12,133 nucleotides of DNA from Candidatus Kaiserbacteria bacterium (GTDB taxonomy: Bacteria; Patescibacteriota; Minisyncoccia; Phycocordibacterales; UBA918). Position 1 is the stretch's first letter. Every line of letters begins with the position of its first letter. The stretch is taken from assembly GCA_003245875.1 (NCBI GenBank), contig QKBW01000003.1, positions 1 to 12,133 of the forward strand, given 5' to 3'. This document shows, in pieces, positions 6,862-12,120 of this stretch. The position numbers and the translations under genes are program-made. Under the pieces are notes generated by a model. The model saw nothing but the letters and a program-made list of their open reading frames with translations. It ran no database searches and was not told where the DNA came from.

Positions 6862-6867
6862 TATACT
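6862..6867 (+). promoter_or_regulatory. Candidate -10 of the AhpD-like gene
   Basis: TATACT (6862-6867) matches the -10 consensus at 5 of 6 positions in the 146-base divergent region shared with pyk. No clear -35 is found. The inferred leader is about 30 bases, and no Shine-Dalgarno sequence precedes the ATG at 6904. Confidence 0.4.
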
Positions 6868-6903
6868 TATGAAGGTAGTTACCAGTTAGCCACATAGTAA
6901 ATT

Positions 6904-7419
6904 ATGATCGAACCAATTGTTGCGCGTGTCTCTGAGAGTGACCTGAAAGGTGACGCGCGTAAGTTGTATGAAAACTTTACCAGTCAGGGCAAGTCGGTAC
7001 CAAAGTGGATGCAAGTCATGGCCAATTGTGACGACATCTTGGTAGGATTTTTTGCACTTTTCAAAGCCACCATGGATGACGCACCGCTACCGTCACTCTT
7101 GAAGTGGAAGGTGGCAAATGCGGTTTCTAAAATGAACAAATGCGAATTTTGTGTTGATGTAGCCAATTCAATGTTGCGTCAATTTGGACTTGACGATGCC
7201 GCAATTGCCGCCATCGAGGATGAAGCTGACGAGCGCGAAAAATTAGCCATCGCCTTCGCAAAGGATGTCACCGATAAGGCCTACGAGCTTGATCCGGCTA
7301 TGATGGAGCAAGTAAAAGCCACGTTCACCGATGAGGAATTGGTAGAGCTGACCGCTGTAGTAGGGCTTTTCAACTATATCAATCGCTTCAATGATGCGCT
7401 CGGTGTGTTACCGGGCTAA
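6904..7419 (+). CDS. Carboxymuconolactone decarboxylase/AhpD-like family protein
   Basis: The 171-residue, largely helical protein has the layout of the AhpD/CMD family. A central NKCEFCVDVANS carries a CxxC pair (Cys80, Cys83), followed by an acidic region with REKLAIAFAKDVTDKAY and a closing FTDEELVELTAVVGLFNYINRFNDALG. The last stretch is typical of peroxidase-related CMD proteins. AhpD-type members reduce peroxiredoxins or related disulfides through the CxxC. The histidine normally four residues after the second cysteine (His137 in mycobacterial AhpD) is alanine here (A87), so a standard AhpD proton relay is not intact. The ATG at 6904 has no Shine-Dalgarno sequence and sits at the expected N-terminus. 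The gene is a single unit, divergent from pyk and convergent with the DUF2127 gene. Biological role is inferred as redox or peroxide handling. Family confidence is good; activity is uncertain. Confidence 0.82.
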   Translation: MIEPIVARVSESDLKGDARKLYENFTSQGKSVPKWMQVMANCDDILVGFFALFKATMDDAPLPSLLKWKVANAVSKMNKCEFCVDVANSMLRQFGLDDAAIAAIEDEADEREKLAIAFAKDVTDKAYELDPAMMEQVKATFTDEELVELTAVVGLFNYINRFNDALGVLPG

Positions 7420-7429
7420 TAAATACTAA

Positions 7430-7478
7430 GAAGAGGAAAACGGCGCGGGGCCTTTGGCCCCGCGCCGTTTTCCTCTTC
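7430..7478. terminator. 23-bp perfect bidirectional hairpin terminator
   Basis: Arms 7430-7452 and 7456-7478 are exact reverse complements around loop TTT. A very GC-rich block sits near the loop, followed by AAAA/TTTT and then GA-rich/CT-rich bases. It lies between the AhpD-like stop (7419) and the DUF2127 stop (7480), whose stop codon begins two bases beyond the arm. It is the longest perfect stem in the window. Confidence 0.9.
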
Positions 7479-7479
7479 C

Positions 7480-7968
7480 TTACTCCAGTACCGCTTCAAC
7501 TACATTCTTCCCGGTCAATTTCTTGTACTCATTCCATACTAACCATATGATCACGGCGTCTACACACATAATGCCAAGGAGTATTGGAGAATGAGTATAA
7601 GTGCATCGATATATTTCATAAAAAACAAACCCTACCATCAACAACAAACTAAATGGAAACGCCCACAACCGATGTTTGATCAGATTGTATGACAAAATGA
7701 TGTCGACAATGCCCCAGAACATAAAATAAAAAGCAAGGAAATAGGTCACCTCTAACGAGTGGTTAAGGAGCACATAGTGTATGCCGCTATACAGACGATC
7801 ACTTGGGTCTTCGAGCAACTCGCGACGCAATATCGTTGTTGCGACATCAATCAACGGTATACCAACCACTTGCAAGAGCGCAAGACTCAGGAAAATACGC
7901 AAGACGCCATATATAATGCGCCACCACATACCAACCAAAAACCACATCTCTTTGGTATCTCGTGCCAT
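7480..7968 (-). CDS. DUF2127 family membrane protein
   Basis: The 162 residues contain about four hydrophobic segments, near residues 15-35, 74-95, 101-119 and 127-146. The region LAFYFMFWGIVDIILSYNLIKHRLWAFP (78-105), then FYEIYRCTYTHSPILLGIMCVDAVIIWLVWNEYKKL (116-151), matches the DUF2127 pattern. Its features are a small membrane domain with LWAYP-like, YRYTHS-like and terminal EY[RK]-L elements. The family has no established function, and none is assigned. The ATG at 7968 is taken because it begins just before the first charged stretch and lies about 14 bases downstream of an extended -10. It is a single gene, convergent with the AhpD-like gene; the tRNA-Glu unit lies upstream on the same strand but is separated by its own terminator. 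Confidence 0.75.
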   Translation of the reverse strand: MARDTKEMWFLVGMWWRIIYGVLRIFLSLALLQVVGIPLIDVATTILRRELLEDPSDRLYSGIHYVLLNHSLEVTYFLAFYFMFWGIVDIILSYNLIKHRLWAFPFSLLLMVGFVFYEIYRCTYTHSPILLGIMCVDAVIIWLVWNEYKKLTGKNVVEAVLE

Positions 7969-7982
7969 AGTGAAAGTACCCT

Positions 7983-7991
7983 AGTATACCA
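7983..7991 (-). promoter_or_regulatory. Extended -10 promoter of the DUF2127 gene
   Basis: On the minus strand TGG-TATACT is an extended -10 with 5 of 6 matches, ending 14 bases before the ATG at 7968. The inferred leader is only about eight bases and holds no Shine-Dalgarno sequence. Confidence 0.5.
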
Positions 7992-8055
7992 GGACTTTAA
8001 AATCTCAAAAATAAATCCTGAATTCACAACGGCTTATAAAAAGGCTGTTTTGGAT

Positions 8056-8101
8056 AAAAAAGAAAAACATTGCGTAATGTTATGCAATGTTTTTCTTTTT
8101 T
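8056..8101 (-). terminator. 18-bp hairpin terminator of tRNA-Glu
   Basis: Arms 8056-8073 and 8084-8101 are exact reverse complements around a ten-base loop. Each arm has A6-G-A5 / T5-C-T6 at the base and CATTGC/GCAATG near the loop. Read on the minus strand it begins nine bases after the tRNA end and finishes in a T-run. The symmetric A/T blocks would also stop plus-strand transcripts. Confidence 0.85.
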
Positions 8102-8109
8102 GTCAACTG

Positions 8110-8181
8110 TGACCCCACGGGGAATCGAACCCCGATTGCCGGAATGAAAACCCGATGTCCTAACCGTTAGACGATGGGGCC
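8110..8181 (-). tRNA. tRNA-Glu (anticodon TTC)
   Basis: The 72-base minus-strand sequence folds as a complete cloverleaf. The acceptor stem GGCCCCA/TGGGGTC has one G-U pair. The D-arm lies between GTC and GGAC. The anticodon stem TCGGG/TCCGG encloses loop TTTTCAT, giving anticodon TTC. The variable loop is CAAT, the T-stem is CGGGG/CCCCG with loop TTCGAAT, and the discriminator base is A. The 3' CCA is not encoded (the next bases are CAG), so a CCA-adding enzyme is needed. It is a single-gene unit with an extended -10 upstream and a strong hairpin downstream. Confidence 0.97.
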
Positions 8182-8191
8182 GAGTTGCAAA

Positions 8192-8200
8192 ATCATACCA
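8192..8200 (-). promoter_or_regulatory. Extended -10 promoter of tRNA-Glu
   Basis: On the minus strand TGG-TATGAT (5 of 6 matches, with the TGn extension) ends ten bases before the first tRNA base. An A/T-rich tract of about 18 bases precedes it, and no good -35 is seen. Confidence 0.55.
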
Positions 8201-8225
8201 AAAAATTAAAAAAATACCAGTGAAA

Positions 8226-8252
8226 AAGGGACGACACGTGTGGTCGCCCCTT
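8226..8252 (-). terminator. Intrinsic terminator of the possible HTH gene
   Basis: On the minus strand AAGGGGCGAC pairs with GTCGTCCCTT (one G-U) around a seven-base loop and runs into TTTTTC. It lies five bases after the stop of the gene at 8258-8704. On the plus strand the same position is an A-C mismatch, so this one favours the minus direction. Confidence 0.7.
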
Positions 8253-8257
8253 CTGAG

Positions 8258-8704
8258 TTATTTCTCGTGATGCGGGCGATGCACCCGCAGCAACTCACGG
8301 ATTGCTTCTTCTGATACTTTCGGCAGATAAAGCTGAAGATTGTCTTCGTCAATCTGCAGAAAGATGTCAGTTCGAAACCCCAACATCTGCGCCAGTGCAT
8401 TGATCTTCGCCCGCACCCACCGAGGCGGGTTTTCGGACATCAGTTCGGTATAGAACCCTTCGGTCACACCGAGTCGACGACCGATCTCGCTCTTTTTGAG
8501 ATCGAAGTGCTCAGCGATAAGGCGAGTGGCTCGTGCTGCACGGCGAGTGTTCTCGATGCCAGGTACCCGGACCCTTACAGTCGGGTCCTCTTCTTTTTTC
8601 GCGACCGGAGTAGGCGGATCATGCGCCTGCTTCAACCGCGCTTCTTTGGCAGCAATTGCTGCTTCTAAATCGCCACTGAAATCAGTGGGTGGCATCCAAG
8701 GCAT
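8258..8704 (-). CDS. Small basic protein with a possible helix-turn-helix (function unknown)
   Basis: I do not recognise a named family. In the 148 residues, residues 10-45 are charged and Pro/Ala-rich, probably a flexible or helical tail. Residues 55-112 are predicted helical: ENTRRAARATRLIAEHFDLKKSEIGRRLGVTEGFYTELMSENPPRWVRAKINALAQMLGF. The part KKSEIGRRLGVTEGFYTELMSE (70-91) has the spacing of a Cro/C1-type helix-turn-helix, and the following helix resembles the fourth helix of such domains. The tail is acidic then basic. A perfect Shine-Dalgarno AGGAGG lies six bases before the ATG at 8704, unlike most neighbours, which fixes the start. It is 66 bases downstream of bcp on the same strand and could be co-transcribed with it, since no terminator is seen between them. 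DNA binding is inferred from pattern only. Confidence 0.6.
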   Translation of the reverse strand: MPWMPPTDFSGDLEAAIAAKEARLKQAHDPPTPVAKKEEDPTVRVRVPGIENTRRAARATRLIAEHFDLKKSEIGRRLGVTEGFYTELMSENPPRWVRAKINALAQMLGFRTDIFLQIDEDNLQLYLPKVSEEAIRELLRVHRPHHEK

Positions 8705-8710
8705 ACGACA

Positions 8711-8716
8711 CCTCCT
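8711..8716 (-). promoter_or_regulatory. Perfect Shine-Dalgarno site of the possible HTH gene
   Basis: AGGAGG followed by TGTCGT and the ATG at 8704 gives ideal spacing. It is one of only two canonical ribosome binding sites in the window. Confidence 0.85.
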
Positions 8717-8770
8717 TTCTTTTGTCTACATACAGCTTACCAGAAAGAAAACGAAAACACCAGCTTACTC

Positions 8771-9238
8771 TTACCTTGTCAACTCTTTCAAATCACTCAA
8801 CAGCTGGGCCGCATGCGTTGTTGGGTCTACCTTTTCATACACTCTAACCACCTTCCCTTCTGGATTGATCACGTAGGTCATGCGTACCGTACCACGAACC
8901 GGCTTACCAAACATCTTCTTTTCTTTAAATGCACCGTACTTTTTTATCATTGTCATATCAGGATCGGACAAGAGCGTAAATGGCAAGTGATACTTCTCTG
9001 CGAAGCGTTGGTGCGAGCGTGATGTATCTTTACTTACTCCGTACACCCGTACACCGAGTCTGGCAAAATCATCATACACCTCAGCAAGGGTGCAAGCCTC
9101 GGTCGTGCATCCCGGGGTATTATCCTTGGGATAAAAGTAGATAACCGACCATTGCCCCACAAATTCTTGGTGGGTGTGCTTTTGCTCGTGTTGATCGAGT
9201 AAAGAAAATGTGGGAAGTGAACGTCCAATGGAGAGCAT
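8771..9238 (-). CDS. bcp: Bcp/PrxQ-type peroxiredoxin
   Basis: This is a thiol peroxidase of the AhpC/TSA superfamily that reduces H2O2 and organic hydroperoxides in the cytoplasm. The 155 residues match the usual length of Bcp. The active-site motif PxxxTxxC is seen in YPKDNTPGCTTEACTL: Pro37, Thr41, peroxidatic Cys44. Cys49 is in the resolving position five residues later, as in atypical 2-Cys Bcp/PrxQ enzymes. Arg119 in VRMTYVI is the conserved active-site arginine. The central VYGVSKDTSRSHQRFAEKYHLPFTLLSDPD is highly typical. The ATG at 9238 gives the normal N-terminus (LPTFSLLDQ) and has no Shine-Dalgarno sequence. A -10 TATAAT lies upstream inside a small palindrome. Re-reduction could come from a thioredoxin system such as the reductase encoded at 2861-3784; this is an inference. 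Confidence 0.95.
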   Translation of the reverse strand: MLSIGRSLPTFSLLDQHEQKHTHQEFVGQWSVIYFYPKDNTPGCTTEACTLAEVYDDFARLGVRVYGVSKDTSRSHQRFAEKYHLPFTLLSDPDMTMIKKYGAFKEKKMFGKPVRGTVRMTYVINPEGKVVRVYEKVDPTTHAAQLLSDLKELTR

Positions 9239-9255
9239 AGGGAACGGGATTAGCG

Positions 9256-9273
9256 ATTATACTGAAAGTATAA
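9256..9273 (-). promoter_or_regulatory. Consensus -10 of bcp inside an inverted repeat
   Basis: TATAAT on the minus strand (9256-9261) is a perfect -10, 17 bases before the ATG at 9238. It is embedded in the inverted repeat TTATACT-GAA-AGTATAA (9257-9273), which could be an operator masking the -10. No strong -35 is seen. Confidence 0.5.
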
Positions 9274-9308
9274 CATTGTGCCACTCACCCCATGTCAGCT
9301 CCCTCCTC

Positions 9309-11078
9309 TTATTCACTCAAGAAGCCGCCGGCTTGGTGCTCCCAGAGTTTTTGGTAGGTGCCGCCGGCTTTGGTCAGTGTGGTATGCGTGCCATCCTCGA
9401 CGATTTTGCCACTATCCAAGACTAAGATCCGGTCCATTTCGCGCAAGGTGGAGAGGCGGTGGGCAATCGCAATGACCGTCTTCCCTTCCATCAATTCTTG
9501 CAGAGCTTTCTGGATAGCTACTTCACTCTCGCTGTCGAGCGCTGAGGTTGCTTCGTCAAGAATGAGAATTGGCGCATCCTTAAGCATCGCCCGCGCAATA
9601 GCAACACGCTGCTTCTGTCCACCAGAAAGCTTTACACCGCGCTCACCCACGAGCGTGTCATACCCTTCCGGTAATGCGGTAATGAAGTCATGTGCTTGTG
9701 CCATCCGCGCCACATGTTCCACCTCTTCGTTGGTAGCATTTGGTTTGCCATAGGCAATATTCTCCCAAATGGAACGATGAAAAAGAAGTGGTTCTTGGGG
9801 CACAACTGCGATGTTTCTGCGTAACGAATCCTGTGTCACCGCTGCAATATTTTGTCCATCAATCAATATCTCACCGTCCTCTATATCATGCTGTCGCAAC
9901 AAGAGTGACACAAACGTTGTTTTGCCTGCCCCGGAAGGGCCGACCAGACCAACTCGTTCATGTGGCTTAATTGACAGACTGAAATCATCAAACACCGTGT
10001 TGGCTTCATAACGATACATTACGTGTTGCCATGCAATACCACCCTCGTTTGCCGAGAGCTGTGTCGCATTGGGACGATCAACAATTTCATGCGGTTGCAG
10101 AATTTCTGTTAGACCTTCCTCAACCGTTCCGTACTCGCGCACAAAGCGATTCATAGCTTGGCCAACGGTAATGAACATATAGCCAACCCGCCCCAACAAG
10201 CCAAGTACCAATACAAATGTACCCGCGGTGAGCGCTTCACGAGAGAGCAGTGCAAACATAAGCAGCAAGACTGCACTGGTCATCAAAATAGAAAAGATTG
10301 AATTGGCAACCATAATCAACTCACCAAAAAATGATTGTTTGGTGTCTTTAGCGGCACGATCTCGAAAGATATCAGATAGTCGTGACAACTCCCCGTCGCG
10401 TTGAACAAATTGTCGCACGGCAGAAATGTTGGTGATGGTGTCCACCCCTTCACCGCGAGCACGTGAGGAAGCAGCTGCGTATGAAACAACGAGCGGACGT
10501 CGTTTTTGTACTGCAAGGACATTAAATACCAATACAAACAAAAACATGCCTAGCAATGCAAGCCCAATACGTACATCAACCATAAAAAACAGCGCGAGCG
10601 TTACCAGGAGTCCCACAAACTCTGAAAAGAATGTCCAGAGAATCTGAAACATCAAACCGGCACTGCTATCAACTGCGTTGGATATTTTGTTGGAAAGTGC
10701 CCCGCCAAACCGATCACTAAAGTAGCTATGGCTGTGCTTGGAAAGATACGCATATAACTCATCGTAGCCGTCTTTATGGAATTTAATGACCCAACCAATG
10801 GCGGTAAAGCCGCTCAGTCGGTACAAAAACGAATTTCCGGCCGAGGTCAAAACGAACAAACTGCCCCAGAACAAAAGCACCTCTTTCTGTTCCAGTAGTG
10901 ACTGTGCCGCAGTAAAATGGTCGACTAGGCGTGATGAAACATAGTAAATTGAGACATTGAATGCTTCAGCAAAAAAGACCAGGGTGAAGGAAATCGCCCC
11001 GAGTAACTTATATTTACTCCCCAAGTGCCATAAAAATTTTAGCGGTGTCTGAGGAATTACTGTGCTTTGTGTTGACAT
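9309..11078 (-). CDS. ABC exporter half-transporter (membrane domain fused to ATPase)
   Basis: This is a type IV (MsbA/multidrug-like) ABC exporter half that would work as a homodimer or with a partner not seen here. In the 589 residues, about six membrane helices occupy residues 25-310 and the nucleotide-binding domain residues 345-585. The ATPase is complete: Walker A GPSGAGKT (380-387), Q-loop VVPQEP (Gln428), signature LSGGQ (484-488), Walker B ILILDEA with catalytic Glu509, D-loop SALD, and H-loop His540 in AIAHRLS. Substrate cannot be told from sequence; drug or lipid export is the usual role of the family. The ATG at 11078 gives a normal N-terminus. A possible -10 TAAAAT (11094-11099, minus strand) lies 15 bases upstream, and there is no Shine-Dalgarno sequence. 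bcp follows after 70 bases on the same strand. Confidence 0.93.
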   Translation of the reverse strand: MSTQSTVIPQTPLKFLWHLGSKYKLLGAISFTLVFFAEAFNVSIYYVSSRLVDHFTAAQSLLEQKEVLLFWGSLFVLTSAGNSFLYRLSGFTAIGWVIKFHKDGYDELYAYLSKHSHSYFSDRFGGALSNKISNAVDSSAGLMFQILWTFFSEFVGLLVTLALFFMVDVRIGLALLGMFLFVLVFNVLAVQKRRPLVVSYAAASSRARGEGVDTITNISAVRQFVQRDGELSRLSDIFRDRAAKDTKQSFFGELIMVANSIFSILMTSAVLLLMFALLSREALTAGTFVLVLGLLGRVGYMFITVGQAMNRFVREYGTVEEGLTEILQPHEIVDRPNATQLSANEGGIAWQHVMYRYEANTVFDDFSLSIKPHERVGLVGPSGAGKTTFVSLLLRQHDIEDGEILIDGQNIAAVTQDSLRRNIAVVPQEPLLFHRSIWENIAYGKPNATNEEVEHVARMAQAHDFITALPEGYDTLVGERGVKLSGGQKQRVAIARAMLKDAPILILDEATSALDSESEVAIQKALQELMEGKTVIAIAHRLSTLREMDRILVLDSGKIVEDGTHTTLTKAGGTYQKLWEHQAGGFLSE

Positions 11079-11130
11079 GATTATTATTTGACGATTTTAG
11101 GCTGCTGTTCTTACTGCTATAGAGCAATAT

Positions 11131-11159
11131 TTGACATTACGTTACAAGTATGATATTAT
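11131..11159 (+). promoter_or_regulatory. Strong sigma-70-type promoter of the gene at 11187
   Basis: A perfect TTGACA (11131-11136), a 17-base spacer and TATTAT (11154-11159, 5 of 6) form the best promoter in the window. The expected start is near 11166, giving a leader of about 20 bases that contains a perfect Shine-Dalgarno site. Confidence 0.85.
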
Positions 11160-11175
11160 AAACAACGGTTAAACC

Positions 11176-11181
11176 AGGAGG
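11176..11181 (+). promoter_or_regulatory. Perfect Shine-Dalgarno site of the gene at 11187
   Basis: AGGAGG followed by five bases and the ATG at 11187. Together with the promoter this fixes the start and suggests efficient translation. Confidence 0.85.
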
Positions 11182-11186
11182 TCGCC

Positions 11187-11447
11187 ATGGAACTGACGGT
11201 CGAAAACCTGGGTGGGGTTCTGAAAAAGGCAATGCTGGTACATTGGGAAGGCAACATCCCCATTGTTCCAGCGCGACTGCGCATTGCGGTTGATTCCTTG
11301 AAAAGCCAAAACGGGCGATTCTGGGAGTTGCAACCCGATGAGCTGATCGCACTCATCGAGCAAAAACAAAATAAAGGGGTGCGTGCCATCTTGCAAGAGT
11401 ACCCCATAGACACAGTCGCGTTTGCAATCCGCGATGCGCGACTGTAG
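11187..11447 (+). CDS. Small protein of unknown function (86 residues)
   Basis: I do not recognise a family. The ORF is supported by a near-consensus promoter, a perfect Shine-Dalgarno site five bases before the ATG, and a downstream hairpin. The protein is compact, with no signal peptide, membrane segment or cysteines. It begins MELTVENLGGVLKKAMLVHW and has a central hydrophobic IPIVPARLRIAVDSL. A helical DELIALIEQKQNKGVRAILQ (about residues 51-70) is followed by a C-terminal YPIDTVAFAIRDARL. It ends four bases before the convergent gene at 11452-12120. Strong expression signals suggest an abundant small protein, but no function is proposed. It is the second gene in the window with a canonical SD, after the possible HTH gene. 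Confidence 0.75.
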   Translation: MELTVENLGGVLKKAMLVHWEGNIPIVPARLRIAVDSLKSQNGRFWELQPDELIALIEQKQNKGVRAILQEYPIDTVAFAIRDARL

Positions 11448-11451
11448 GGCT

Positions 11452-12120
11452 CTAAGCCCCATCAGCGGCTCCCTCCACTCCTTGTGAGGGGGCTGCTATT
11501 TCTTTAGCTGTACTTCGTACGTAATTTTCAACGTCTTCAAATGGTACCCGTGCAATTACACTTAGTGAATCGGCACGACTCCAATTACCGTCTGTTTTAT
11601 GAGTTGGATCAGTGCGAATAATATACACAAACTTTGGGTGACGCTTTTTGTATAGATGACGATACTGAGAACTATAGTACGCCATAAGACGATCACCATC
11701 ACGATGGTCGGCTTCTGTACCCTTTATCATCCAATGATCATCATCATCGGGACGAATATCAAGAGGTGAGCAATGATATCCCACGCCAAAACCATGAGAG
11801 GCTGATACATTCACAAAACTAGTAATAACCTCCTTCACACTCTTGCCAGAGTCTATATCTTTTTCAAACTGCTCAAAACGTCTTTCGCGCAACTCATAAG
11901 GTAGTGACAGCGCTGCATAAATATCATGCTCTGAATATTCTGCAAACACACGGCGGGCTTCTTCAACGTTTTCATCACTTAAGTAACCTGACAACGAGGA
12001 AAGAAAGTCCTCCAGCAATTGTTGCTTCATGTATTGGTCAAACAAATAGTCTTTCAGTTTATTCAATGATCCACGAAACACCTCCTCGCTTTTGGTATGT
12101 TGTGGCATGTCTTCGTGCAC
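11452..12120 (-). CDS. Uncharacterised protein, possibly ADP-ribosyltransferase-like (222 residues)
   Basis: No named family is recognised. Residues 1-100 are highly charged and predicted helical (KLKDYLFDQYMKQQLLEDFL, then NVEEARRVFAEYSEHDIYAAL). Residues 104-195 look like a mixed alpha/beta domain rich in invariant-looking polar and aromatic residues: SHGFGVGYHCSPLDI (108-122), HWMIKGTEADHRDGDRLMAYYSSQYRHLY (129-157), PKFVYIIRTD (162-171) and VPFEDV (192-197). A strand with YHxS, a later AYYS helix, a YIIR strand and a late Glu (E195) recall the H-Y-E layout of ADP-ribosyltransferase-like folds. This is pattern resemblance only. The start is uncertain: GTG at 12120 or ATG at 12108 are possible, no Shine-Dalgarno precedes either, and the frame stays open to the window edge, so the gene may begin outside it. 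The C-terminal AAPSQGVEGAADGA appears disordered and overlaps the terminator of the opposing gene. Confidence 0.6.
   Translation of the reverse strand: MHEDMPQHTKSEEVFRGSLNKLKDYLFDQYMKQQLLEDFLSSLSGYLSDENVEEARRVFAEYSEHDIYAALSLPYELRERRFEQFEKDIDSGKSVKEVITSFVNVSASHGFGVGYHCSPLDIRPDDDDHWMIKGTEADHRDGDRLMAYYSSQYRHLYKKRHPKFVYIIRTDPTHKTDGNWSRADSLSVIARVPFEDVENYVRSTAKEIAAPSQGVEGAADGA
11464..11505 (+). terminator. Hairpin terminator of the small gene, inside the convergent coding region
   Basis: As plus-strand RNA, 11464-11475 pairs with 11486-11497 (12 bp including two G-U pairs) around a ten-base loop, followed by the U-rich tail ATTTCTTT (11498-11505). On the minus strand both G-U positions become A-C mismatches, so the signal is one-directional. 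It lies within the last codons of the gene at 11452-12120. Confidence 0.6.

Noticed and set aside
6855..6868. Palindromes CTACGTAG and GTATAC in the pyk/AhpD-like divergent region
   Set aside because: They are very short and partly explained by the -10 TATACT. There is no repetition to suggest an operator.
7759..8112. 117-residue plus-strand open frame opposite the DUF2127 gene
   Set aside because: It runs antisense through DUF2127 and then through the tRNA terminator hairpin. Its C-terminus is translated A/T-rich hairpin sequence and there is no supporting start.
8733..8768. Direct repeat CAGCTTAC (8733-8740 and 8761-8768) between bcp and the possible HTH gene
   Set aside because: Only two short copies; the second touches the bcp stop region, and chance is a sufficient explanation.
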